A DNA stretch of 64,000 nucleotides from Pseudomonas sp. NFIX28 (GTDB lineage: Bacteria; Pseudomonadota; Gammaproteobacteria; Pseudomonadales; Pseudomonadaceae), in assembly GCF_900107395.1 (NCBI RefSeq), contig NZ_FNPW01000005.1:210602-274601 (forward strand), given 5' to 3'. A model generated the notes under the pieces. The model worked only from the letters and a program-made list of their open reading frames with translations, ran no database searches and was not told the DNA's origin. Below, piece after piece: positions 35,636 to 43,848 of the stretch (within the stretch, counting starts at the first letter, position 1; each line of letters starts with the position of its first letter). Both the position numbers and the translations under genes were made by a program.

Positions 35636-36696
35636 CAGCGCAGCTCCTCAGCCAGTAACAACCTGCTCAGCCGGCTGGCGACACGCTCAGGATTCAGACG
35701 CGTGAAGCACAGCGGCCACTCGCGTTTCAGGTCGAACCGCCGCTGATCTTCGGCAGTCGGTTGGTAGGTGCATTTCTTCTGCAGGCACGGCGCGCAGGGG
35801 AAGTCGCTGGCCATGTGGATCTGCGCCTTGCCATAGGCACCAGTCAGGCCTGGATTGGTCGGGCCGAACAGGGAAATGGTCGGCACATCCAGCGCCGCGG
35901 CCAGATGGCCAAGCCCGGTATCCACCGCGACACAGGCCTGGGCTTGCGCCAGCACCTTGGCGACCCCCGCCAGGTTGAGCTTCGGCAGCACCGTGGCGTT
36001 GCTCAAGCCCTTGGCAATACGCTCGGCCCGGGCCTTTTCCAACGGGTTGCCCCAAGGCAGTTTGACCTCGACGCCCAACTGGCCCATGCGCTCGGCCAAT
36101 TCACGCCAATAGGCTTCCGGCCAATGTTTGGTGTCCCAGGTGGTGCCGTGCAGGAACAGCACGAACGGCTTGGGCCGCGGCAACTCCACCAGCTTCTCGA
36201 CGTTCAGGCCGTAATCGCCCAGGCCCTGGGGCAAGTCATAACCCAGCGCCACGGCAAACAGCTGGCGCACCCGCTCCACGGCATGCTGGCCGCGGGCGAC
36301 GGCCAGGCGCCGCGAGTAGAAATGCGCCGCCAGGGGCTCACGCGCCGACTGCTTGTCCAGGCCAGCCACCGGCGCCTTGACGTAGCGCGTCAGCCAGGCG
36401 CTTTTCAGCAGGCCCTGGGCGTCGATCACCAGATCGTACCGAGTGGCGCGCACGCTCTGCTTGAAGCGTCGCCACTCGCCACTCTTGATGGTCTGCCAGA
36501 TGTTCTTGCGCCAGCGGCGAATCGCCACCGGAATCACTTTGTCCACGGCCGGATGCCAGGTCGGGATTTCCGCGAAACCCTCTTCCACCACCCAGTCGAA
36601 CTTGATCCCCGGGATCGCCCGCGCCGCATCGGTCAGCGCCGGCAGCGCGTGGATCACGTCGCCCAGGGAGGAGGTCTTGATCAACAGTACCCGCAC
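35635..36696 (-). CDS. waaC: Lipopolysaccharide heptosyltransferase I (WaaC)
   Basis: WaaC transfers the first L-glycero-D-manno-heptose from ADP-heptose to Kdo. The 353-residue GT9 enzyme begins RVLLIKTSSLGDVIHALPAL, the standard GT9 opening with the catalytic Asp13 in SLGDV, and the C-terminal donor site reads CVAVDTGLGHLAAALDVPTISLFGPTNP (about 258-285). The start is GTG, directly after the TAA of waaF with no gap, so it must rely on reinitiation. A KKCTYQPTAEDQRR Cys segment follows near 310. It is the second heptosyltransferase gene in the run. Confidence 0.96.
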   Translation of the reverse strand: MRVLLIKTSSLGDVIHALPALTDAARAIPGIKFDWVVEEGFAEIPTWHPAVDKVIPVAIRRWRKNIWQTIKSGEWRRFKQSVRATRYDLVIDAQGLLKSAWLTRYVKAPVAGLDKQSAREPLAAHFYSRRLAVARGQHAVERVRQLFAVALGYDLPQGLGDYGLNVEKLVELPRPKPFVLFLHGTTWDTKHWPEAYWRELAERMGQLGVEVKLPWGNPLEKARAERIAKGLSNATVLPKLNLAGVAKVLAQAQACVAVDTGLGHLAAALDVPTISLFGPTNPGLTGAYGKAQIHMASDFPCAPCLQKKCTYQPTAEDQRRFDLKREWPLCFTRLNPERVASRLSRLLLAEELR

Positions 36697-37731
36697 TTAC
36701 CGGACCTCGACCGCGGTGCCCTGCAACCGCTGCAAAGCCTGCTCCACCGAGTCGGGCAGCAACTGGCGCAGGCAGTTGTAATGGCCAAAGCGGCAGGTGC
36801 GGTCGAAGCATGGGCTGCATTCGATGCCCAGGCGCACGACTTCGACCTGGTCGGCCAGCGGCGGGGTGAAACCCGGCGATGTCGAGCCGTACACCGCCAC
36901 CAGCGGGCGATTCAGCGCCGCCGCCACGTGCATCAGCCCGGAGTCGTTGGACACCACGGAATCGGCGCAGGACAGCAGGTCGATGGCCTCGGCCAGGGAG
37001 GTGCCGCCGCAGAGGTTGACCGACTCTTCGCGCAGCCCCGGAATCAGCCGGGCGCGAATGTCTTCGCCGACCACGTGATCGTTCTTCGAACCGAACAGCC
37101 AGACCTGCCAACCCTCGCGGATCTTCAGCTCCGCGACCTTGGCGTAGTGCTCGGACGGCCAGCGCTTGGCCTCGCCGAATTCGGCTCCCGGACACAGCGC
37201 CAGCACCGGGCGGTCCAGGGTCAGGCCAAACTTGGCCAGCGCCGCGTCGCGGCTGGCCGGGTCGATCTGCAGGTCTGGGCGCGGATACGGCTTGGGCAGC
37301 TCGGCACCCGGTTCGTAGGCCAGCGCCATGAAGCGCTCGATCATCAGCGGATAGCGCTCTTTGTCGAGCGTGCGCACATCGTTGAGCAGGCCGTAGCGGA
37401 ACTCGCCACGCCAGCCGGTGCGCTTGGCAATACCGGCAAAAAACGGCACCAGCGCGGACTTCAGCGAATTGGGCAGCAGGATGGCCTGGTCGTACTGGCC
37501 AGCCAGGGACTTGCCGATGCGTCGGCGGGTCGCCAGTTCCAGCACGCCGTGGCCGAGCGGGAAGCTCAAGGCCTGCCGCACTTGCGGCATGCGCTCCAGG
37601 ATCGGCCGGCTCCACTCGGGGGCCAGCACGTCGATCTCGCATTGAGGATGGCGCTGTTTCAGGCACTGGAAGAGTGTCTGCGCCATCACCATGTCACCGA
37701 CCCAACTGGGCCCAACGATCAGAATATTCAT
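36697..37731 (-). CDS. waaF: Lipopolysaccharide heptosyltransferase II (WaaF)
   Basis: WaaF adds the second heptose to heptose I. The 344-residue GT9 protein starts MNILIVGPSWVGDMVMAQTLF, with the conserved Asp in the WVGDMVMAQ motif that distinguishes WaaF, and the donor site reads SVVSNDSGLMHVAAALNRPLVAVYGSTSPGFTPP (about 238-271). The C-terminal end has CSPCFDRTCRFGHYNCL. Start at 37731 is the family start; a longer frame is only an upstream extension. It heads the waaF-waaC-waaG-waaP run, 139 bases after glnE, with a hairpin in between. Confidence 0.96.
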   Translation of the reverse strand: MNILIVGPSWVGDMVMAQTLFQCLKQRHPQCEIDVLAPEWSRPILERMPQVRQALSFPLGHGVLELATRRRIGKSLAGQYDQAILLPNSLKSALVPFFAGIAKRTGWRGEFRYGLLNDVRTLDKERYPLMIERFMALAYEPGAELPKPYPRPDLQIDPASRDAALAKFGLTLDRPVLALCPGAEFGEAKRWPSEHYAKVAELKIREGWQVWLFGSKNDHVVGEDIRARLIPGLREESVNLCGGTSLAEAIDLLSCADSVVSNDSGLMHVAAALNRPLVAVYGSTSPGFTPPLADQVEVVRLGIECSPCFDRTCRFGHYNCLRQLLPDSVEQALQRLQGTAVEVR

Positions 37732-37750
37732 GTGGTTTCCAAAAACGAAC

Positions 37751-37772
37751 CGGGGAGGCTTACGCCTCCCCG
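37751..37772 (-). terminator. Hairpin between glnE and waaF
   Basis: Perfect 9-bp stem CGGGGAGGC / GCCTCCCCG with loop TTAC, about 20 bases before waaF. No T-run follows on the minus strand. It may be a terminator for glnE read-through or an RNA-processing hairpin. The gap 37732-37870 has no gene. Confidence 0.45.
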
Positions 37773-37870
37773 CCTCGAGAATCCAGCCCTGCGGCATTCA
37801 CCGCCGGCTCATTGTGGACGAGCCGCACAGGGCTCGCCGGATACATTTGTGGCAACACGACGCACGCTGC

Positions 37871-40810
37871 CTAGCTTAGCCCCAGCTCGCGCCAAATCCG
37901 CAATACCTCCCGTCGTTCGCTGGCGAACTGGTCGCCGGCGACGATCCCGGCCTCGTTCTGCAAGGCCTGGCGATGAGCCGCGGAGCGGTAGGCCTTGTAG
38001 ACCTCGCGCAACAGGCTGGCGTCGCTCGCGGGCATCAGCCCGGCTTCCTCCAGACCTTCCAGAATGCGGATATTGTCGGTGTAGCGCAGCAATGACGGGT
38101 GCTCTTGCGACCACGCCAGGGCCGCGTATTGCACCATAAATTCGATGTCGACGATACCTCCGGCGTCCTGCTTGAGGTCGAACGGCGCCGTGGCCTCGAA
38201 GGCATTTGCCGCGGTTCCGGCAGCCGTTGCCTTGGTCCCCAGGTTGTCGCGCATCTTGGCCCGCATCTCGCTGACCTCCTGCTGCAACTTGGGCAAGTCA
38301 CGGGCACGACCCAGCACCGCCGCCCGCACTTTCTCGAAAGCCCGGCCGACATCCTGGCTGCCCACCAGCACCCGCGCGCGCACCAGCGCCTGGTGTTCCC
38401 AGGTCCAGGCCTCGTTCTCCTGATAACGGGCGAAGGCCCCCAGCGAACTCACCAGCAACCCCGACGCGCCGGACGGCCGCAGACGCATGTCCACTTCATA
38501 CAGCTGGCCCGAGTTGGTCTGGGTGGTCAGCAAGTGAATGATCCGCTGGCCCAGGCGAGTGAAGAACTGCGCGCCGTCGATCGGTTTCGGCCCATCGGTT
38601 TCCGCCTGCGGATCGCCGTCATGGATAAACACCAGGTCCAGGTCGGAACCATGCCCGAGTTCCAGGCCGCCGACTTTCCCGTAACCGACAATAATGAAGC
38701 CCGGATCGCACAAGGTGCCATCGGTGCGCTGCGGAACCCCGTATTTGGCCACCGTCTGGCGCCAGGCCAGGGCTAGCACCTGTTCGAGGATCGCCTCGGC
38801 CAGCCAGGTCAGGTAATCGCTGACTTTCATCAACGGCAGGCTGCCGGCGATTTCCGAGGCTGCCACCCGCAGGCGGTGGGCCAGTTTGAAGTGGCGCAGC
38901 GCCTCCATCTGCTGCTCCAGGTCGTCCTCAGGGATGCGCGTCAGGCGCTCGCGCAACTCGGCGGCCAGTTCCGGCGCCAGTGGCGGCTTGAACAGCCGGC
39001 CTTCGTTGAGCAACTCATCGAGCAGCAGCGGAAAGCGAGTGATCTGCTCGGCGATCCACGGGCTGGCGGCGCACAAGGTCAGCAGGCGGCGCAAGGCCCC
39101 GGGGTTTTCGGTGAGCAACACCAGGTAGGCGGAGCGCCGCGCCACCGCTTCGACCAACGGCAACACGCGCTCCAGCACCAGGTCCGGATCGGCGTGCTCC
39201 ACCGCCTGGGCCAACAGGCGCGGAATAAAGGCATCGAGGCGCTCGCGCCCCAAACGCTGCATGGCCCGCAATTGCGGGCTGCCACGCAGGCCGGCCAGCG
39301 CCCTGAGCGCCTTGGGCGCGTCATTGAAGCCGCCTTCCTGCAATTGCCGGCAGGCAGCCTCTTCGTCCTGGGCTTCTTCCCACAATGGCAGCCATTCGCC
39401 GCCGACCACCACTTCGCACTCGCGGCCTTCGTCTTCGTCCGGGTCGGCGATCACCTGGCGGAAGTGCCATTCCACTCGACCGCGCCAATACATCAGCCGC
39501 TCATGGAATGCCGCCCAGTCGGCAAAACCCAGCATGAAGGCGATCCGCGCCTGGTCCTGTGGATTGTCCGGCAGCATCTGCGTCTGCCGGTCGGCGATCG
39601 CCTGGATCGCATGTTCGGTGTAACGCAGGAACTCATAACCTTCGCGCAGCTCGGCGACCACCGCCGGCGGCAAGTAACCCTGCCCTTCCAGCGTGGTCAG
39701 CACCTTTAATAGAGGACGCTGCTGCAGGCTCAGGTCGCGCCCGCCGTGGATCAGCTGAAACGCCTGGGCGATGAACTCGACTTCGCGAATCCCGCCGGAG
39801 CCCAGCTTGATGTTGTCGGCCATGCCCTTGCGCCGCACTTCCTGCTGGATCAACTGCTTCATGGTGCGCAGTGCTTCGATCGCCGAGAAGTCCAGGTAAC
39901 GCCGGTAGACAAACGGCCGCAGCAAGTCGAGCAGCTGCGCGCCGGCGACCTGGTCGCCCGCCACCACCCGCGCCTTGATCATCGCGTAACGCTCCCAGTC
40001 ACGGCCCTGATCCTGGTAGTACTGCTCCAGTGCATTGAAACTCAGTACCAGGGCGCCCGCCGAACCGTAGGGCCGCAGGCGCATGTCGACACGGAACACA
40101 AAGCCGTCGACGGTCATCGGGTCCAGCGCCTTGATCAGGCGCTGCCCCAGGCGGATGAAAAACTCCTGGTTATCCAGCGCGCGCTTGACGCCCACCGTCT
40201 CCCCGCCTTCGGGGTAGGCGAAGATCAGGTCGATGTCGGACGACAGGTTCAGCTCGACGGCGCCCAGCTTGCCCATGCCGAGAATGACCATCTGCTGCGG
40301 CTCGCCACTGCGCCGGCCGGTGGGGACACCGAACTGCTCGCAGTGGCGCTGGTACAACCATTGATAAGCCTGGTCGATGCAGGCATCAGCCATGTCCGAC
40401 AAGTCGCGACAGGTCTGCACCAGGTCCGCCTGGCGCGTCAGGTCGCGCCAGATGATGCGCACCTGATGACGATTGCGTTGACGGCGCAGCACCCGCCCCA
40501 GTTCGTCTTCGCTGGCGGCCTGCTGGACGGCCGAGGCGATCTGCGCGCACAGCTCGCCCGGACCGAAGCCGCGGTCGAGCTCACCGCCGCGCACCAGCTC
40601 CAGCAACATCAAAGGGTCACGAAGGCTCTGTTCAATGAAGAAGTCGCTGGCCGCGCTCACCCGGGCGAATTCGGCCCAGCGCTCGGGGGGCCAGGTGGCG
40701 AGCCCGTGATCATCCTCCAGGGCCGCCACCGCGCTACGGAACGACTGCTCCGAACGGCTGACAAAAGGCTGGAGAATCGCTGGAAGTTCGGCAAGCGCGG
40801 GCAGGCTCAT
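37871..40810 (-). CDS. glnE: Bifunctional glutamine synthetase adenylyltransferase/deadenylase GlnE
   Basis: GlnE adds and removes AMP on glutamine synthetase in response to nitrogen state through PII protein. The 979-residue protein has two nucleotidyltransferase domains: the N-terminal deadenylase with SSDIDLIFAYPEGG near residue 187 and the C-terminal adenylyltransferase with GSDLDLVFIHDGD near 725; the paired Asp residues bind the metal in each. A helical regulatory linker lies between. Length is as in other Pseudomonas (about 980). AAGGA precedes the ATG. In P. aeruginosa ilvE lies between glnE and waaF; no ilvE is present here. Confidence 0.97.
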   Translation of the reverse strand: MSLPALAELPAILQPFVSRSEQSFRSAVAALEDDHGLATWPPERWAEFARVSAASDFFIEQSLRDPLMLLELVRGGELDRGFGPGELCAQIASAVQQAASEDELGRVLRRQRNRHQVRIIWRDLTRQADLVQTCRDLSDMADACIDQAYQWLYQRHCEQFGVPTGRRSGEPQQMVILGMGKLGAVELNLSSDIDLIFAYPEGGETVGVKRALDNQEFFIRLGQRLIKALDPMTVDGFVFRVDMRLRPYGSAGALVLSFNALEQYYQDQGRDWERYAMIKARVVAGDQVAGAQLLDLLRPFVYRRYLDFSAIEALRTMKQLIQQEVRRKGMADNIKLGSGGIREVEFIAQAFQLIHGGRDLSLQQRPLLKVLTTLEGQGYLPPAVVAELREGYEFLRYTEHAIQAIADRQTQMLPDNPQDQARIAFMLGFADWAAFHERLMYWRGRVEWHFRQVIADPDEDEGRECEVVVGGEWLPLWEEAQDEEAACRQLQEGGFNDAPKALRALAGLRGSPQLRAMQRLGRERLDAFIPRLLAQAVEHADPDLVLERVLPLVEAVARRSAYLVLLTENPGALRRLLTLCAASPWIAEQITRFPLLLDELLNEGRLFKPPLAPELAAELRERLTRIPEDDLEQQMEALRHFKLAHRLRVAASEIAGSLPLMKVSDYLTWLAEAILEQVLALAWRQTVAKYGVPQRTDGTLCDPGFIIVGYGKVGGLELGHGSDLDLVFIHDGDPQAETDGPKPIDGAQFFTRLGQRIIHLLTTQTNSGQLYEVDMRLRPSGASGLLVSSLGAFARYQENEAWTWEHQALVRARVLVGSQDVGRAFEKVRAAVLGRARDLPKLQQEVSEMRAKMRDNLGTKATAAGTAANAFEATAPFDLKQDAGGIVDIEFMVQYAALAWSQEHPSLLRYTDNIRILEGLEEAGLMPASDASLLREVYKAYRSAAHRQALQNEAGIVAGDQFASERREVLRIWRELGLS

Positions 40811-41017
40811 GGGCTATCCTTGATCGGCGTAGAAAAGGGCGGTCGGGGCAAATTCTGCGGGCGAGGCCCTTGAAGGACTGTCGAACAAAAGTTAGAAATA
40901 GCTGAAATTTTTATTATTTTGGCAGCCAGCATCAAATTCTTACCTATTGGTGTTGGATATCGACCAACAGTAACGATTATTCTCACAACGCAGCAGGAGG
41001 CCACAAGCCAATCTTCT

Positions 41018-41030
41018 GTAGTTTTACTAC
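41018..41030. promoter_or_regulatory. GntR/FadR-type operator, copy 1, upstream of aceE
   Basis: The 13-base perfect palindrome GTAGTTTTACTAC fits the FadR-subfamily consensus TNGTNNNACNA. A second copy lies 52 bases downstream, centre to centre. Confidence 0.65.
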
Positions 41031-41069
41031 TCGTCTATACATTCGAAAGGCTGAAATGGCCGACGATTT

Positions 41070-41082
41070 GTAGTAAAACTAC
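41070..41082. promoter_or_regulatory. GntR/FadR-type operator, copy 2, upstream of aceE
   Basis: GTAGTAAAACTAC, the same palindrome with its spacer complemented, flanked TT and AC. It lies about 110 bases before the aceE start. The 52-base spacing is close to five helical turns, so two bound dimers would face the same side. Confidence 0.65.
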
Positions 41083-41191
41083 ACGCCGCCGAATCAACCT
41101 CCGGCAATCCAAGAATTTTATCGTCTGCCCACAAGGCCAGTCGCAAACTCAGGCAACCGATTCTGGAAGCCTTTCCGCCCTGGAGCAAGCC

Positions 41192-43837
41192 ATGCAAGAC
41201 CTCGATCCCGTCGAAACCCAGGAATGGCTGGACGCCCTGGAATCGGTTCTCGACAAAGAAGGCGAAGACCGTGCTCACTATCTGATGACCCGTATGGGCG
41301 AACTCGCGACCCGCAGCGGCTCGCAACTGCCCTACGCCATCACCACGCCTTACCGCAACACGATCCCCGTCACCCACGAAGCACGCATGCCTGGCGACCT
41401 GTTCATGGAACGCCGCATTCGCTCGCTGGTGCGCTGGAACGCGATGGCCATGGTAATGCGTACGAACCTGAAAGATTCTGACCTGGGCGGTCACATCTCC
41501 AGCTTCGCCTCCAGTGCGACCCTGTATGACATCGGCTTCAACTACTTCTTCCAGGCCCCGACCGACGAACACGGCGGCGACCTGATCTACTTCCAGGGCC
41601 ACACCTCCCCAGGCGTTTACGCCCGTGCGTTCATGGAAGGCCGCATCACCGAAGACCAGATGAACAACTTCCGCCAGGAAGTCGACGGCCAGGGCCTGTC
41701 GTCCTACCCGCACCCTTGGCTGATGCCTGACTTCTGGCAGTTCCCGACCGTATCCATGGGTCTGGGCCCGATCCAGGCGATCTACCAGGCTCGCTTCATG
41801 AAGTACCTGGAACACCGCGGCTTCATCCAGCCGGGCAAACAGAAAGTCTGGTGCTTCCTGGGCGACGGCGAGTGCGACGAGCCGGAATCCCTGGGCGCCA
41901 TCTCCCTGGCCGGCCGCGAGAAGCTGGACAACCTGATCTTCGTCATCAACTGCAACCTGCAGCGCCTCGACGGCCCGGTTCGCGGCAACGGCAAGATCAT
42001 CCAGGAACTCGAAGGCGTGTTCCGCGGCGCCCAGTGGAACGTGACCAAAGTCATCTGGGGCCGTTTCTGGGACCCACTGCTGGCCAAGGACACCGACGGT
42101 ATCCTGCAGCGCCGCATGGACGAAGTCATCGACGGCGAGTACCAGAACTACAAAGCCAAAGACGGCGCGTTCGTTCGCGAGCACTTCTTCAACACGCCTG
42201 AACTCAAGGCGATGGTTGCCGATCTGTCCGACGACGAGATCTGGAAACTCAACCGTGGCGGCCACGACCCGTACAAGGTCTATGCGGCATACCACGAAGC
42301 GGTCAACCACAAGGAACAACCGACCGTCATCCTGGCCAAGACCATCAAGGGTTATGGCACCGGTGCCGGCGAAGCGAAAAACACCGCGCACAACACCAAG
42401 AAAGTCGATGTCGACAGCCTGAAGCTGTTCCGCGATCGCTTCGACATTCCGGTCAAGGACGAAGAGCTGGAGAACCTGCCGTTCTTCAAGCCGGAGCCAA
42501 ACAGCGCCGAAGCCCGCTACCTGAGCGAGCGTCGTGCCGCACTGGGCGGTTTCGTACCGCAGCGCCGCGCGCAGAGCTTCAGCGTACCGACTCCGGACCT
42601 GGATACCCTCAAGGCAATCCTGGACGGCTCGGGCGACCGTGAAATCTCCACCACCATGGCCTTCGTGCGGATCCTCGCGCAGCTGGTCAAGGACAAGGAA
42701 ATCGGCCCGCGCATCGTTCCGATCATCCCGGACGAAGCCCGTACCTTCGGTATGGAAGGCATGTTCCGCCAGCTGGGCATCTACTCTTCCGTCGGCCAGC
42801 TCTACGAGCCAGTCGATAAAGACCAGGTGATGTTCTACAAGGAAGACCAGAAAGGTCAGATCCTCGAAGAAGGCATCAACGAAGCTGGCGCCATGAGCTC
42901 CTTCATCGCGGCCGGTACTTCGTACTCCAGCCACAACCAGCCGATGCTGCCGTTCTACATCTTCTACTCGATGTTCGGCTTCCAGCGCATTGGCGACCTG
43001 GCCTGGGCCGCTGGCGACAGCCGCACCCGTGGCTTCCTGATCGGCGGCACCGCCGGCCGCACCACCCTGAACGGTGAAGGCCTGCAGCACGAAGACGGCC
43101 ACAGCCACTTGCTGGCTGCCACCATCCCGAACTGCCGCACCTATGATCCGACCTACGGCTACGAGCTGGCGGTGATCATTCAGGACGGCATGAAGAAGAT
43201 GACCGAAGAGCAACAGGACATCTTCTATTACATCACCGTGATGAACGAGTCCTACCAGCAGCCAGCCATGCCGGCCGGTGCCGAAGAAGGCATCAAGAAA
43301 GGCATGTACCTGCTGGAAGAAGACACCCGCGAAGCGGCGCACCACGTCCAGCTGATGGGCTCCGGCACCATCCTGCGCGAAGTGCGTGAAGCGGCGAAGA
43401 TCCTGCGTGAAGAGTTCAACATCGGCGCCGACGTATGGAGCGTTACCAGCTTCAACGAACTGCGCCGCGATGGCCTGGCAGTCGAGCGCAGCAACCGCCT
43501 GCACCCGGGCCAGAAGCCAAAACTGAGCTATGTCGAAGAATGCCTGAACGGCCGCAAAGGTCCGGTCATCGCATCTACCGACTACATGAAGCTGTTCGCC
43601 GAACAGATTCGTCAGTGGGTCCCGTCCAAGGAATTCAAAGTCCTGGGCACCGACGGTTTCGGCCGCAGTGACAGCCGCAAGAAGCTGCGTCACTTCTTCG
43701 AAGTCGACCGTCATTTCGTGGTGTTGGCAGCCCTGGAAGCCTTGGCTGACCGTGGTGATATCGAACCTAAGGTCGTGGCCGAAGCCATCGCCAAGTTCGG
43801 CATCAACCCGGAAAAACGCAACCCACTGGACTGCTGA
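41192..43837 (+). CDS. aceE: Pyruvate dehydrogenase E1 component AceE (homodimeric type)
   Basis: AceE decarboxylates pyruvate with thiamine diphosphate and acetylates the lipoyl groups of AceF. The 881-residue protein has the TPP-binding motif GDGECDE at about residue 224 running to the closing VINCNLQRLDGP near 257. Other marks are the N-terminal MQDLDPVETQEWLDALESV, GHISSFASSATLYDIGFNYFF, and the transketolase-like second half (YIFYSMFGFQRIGDLAWAAGDSRTRGFLIGGTAGRTTL). Start ATG at 41192 gives the usual length, and GGAG precedes it. It forms an operon with aceF 11 bases downstream. Two GntR-type operators upstream suggest repression relieved by a pyruvate-related ligand. Confidence 0.98.
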   Translation: MQDLDPVETQEWLDALESVLDKEGEDRAHYLMTRMGELATRSGSQLPYAITTPYRNTIPVTHEARMPGDLFMERRIRSLVRWNAMAMVMRTNLKDSDLGGHISSFASSATLYDIGFNYFFQAPTDEHGGDLIYFQGHTSPGVYARAFMEGRITEDQMNNFRQEVDGQGLSSYPHPWLMPDFWQFPTVSMGLGPIQAIYQARFMKYLEHRGFIQPGKQKVWCFLGDGECDEPESLGAISLAGREKLDNLIFVINCNLQRLDGPVRGNGKIIQELEGVFRGAQWNVTKVIWGRFWDPLLAKDTDGILQRRMDEVIDGEYQNYKAKDGAFVREHFFNTPELKAMVADLSDDEIWKLNRGGHDPYKVYAAYHEAVNHKEQPTVILAKTIKGYGTGAGEAKNTAHNTKKVDVDSLKLFRDRFDIPVKDEELENLPFFKPEPNSAEARYLSERRAALGGFVPQRRAQSFSVPTPDLDTLKAILDGSGDREISTTMAFVRILAQLVKDKEIGPRIVPIIPDEARTFGMEGMFRQLGIYSSVGQLYEPVDKDQVMFYKEDQKGQILEEGINEAGAMSSFIAAGTSYSSHNQPMLPFYIFYSMFGFQRIGDLAWAAGDSRTRGFLIGGTAGRTTLNGEGLQHEDGHSHLLAATIPNCRTYDPTYGYELAVIIQDGMKKMTEEQQDIFYYITVMNESYQQPAMPAGAEEGIKKGMYLLEEDTREAAHHVQLMGSGTILREVREAAKILREEFNIGADVWSVTSFNELRRDGLAVERSNRLHPGQKPKLSYVEECLNGRKGPVIASTDYMKLFAEQIRQWVPSKEFKVLGTDGFGRSDSRKKLRHFFEVDRHFVVLAALEALADRGDIEPKVVAEAIAKFGINPEKRNPLDC

Positions 43838-43848
43838 GGAGATTTTTT

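Larger units (their letters stand above)
40811..41191. promoter_or_regulatory. Divergent glnE / aceE control region
   Basis: A 381-base non-coding gap, noticeably AT-richer than its surroundings, holding the promoters of glnE (minus) and aceE (plus). The right half contains two operator-like palindromes listed separately. The reading frame open through here in front of aceE has no start site with a binding site and is not counted as coding. Confidence 0.7.

Noticed and set aside
40919..41191. N-terminal extension of aceE (91 more residues)
   Set aside because: The extension crosses both GntR-type palindromes and has no similarity to AceE, whose normal start is MQDLDPVETQ.
41027..43714. Long open frame on the minus strand opposite aceE (895 residues)
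   Set aside because: It lies fully antisense to a certain gene, with low-complexity Val/Ala/Gln/Asp composition typical of the complement of high-GC coding sequence, and has no recognisable domain.
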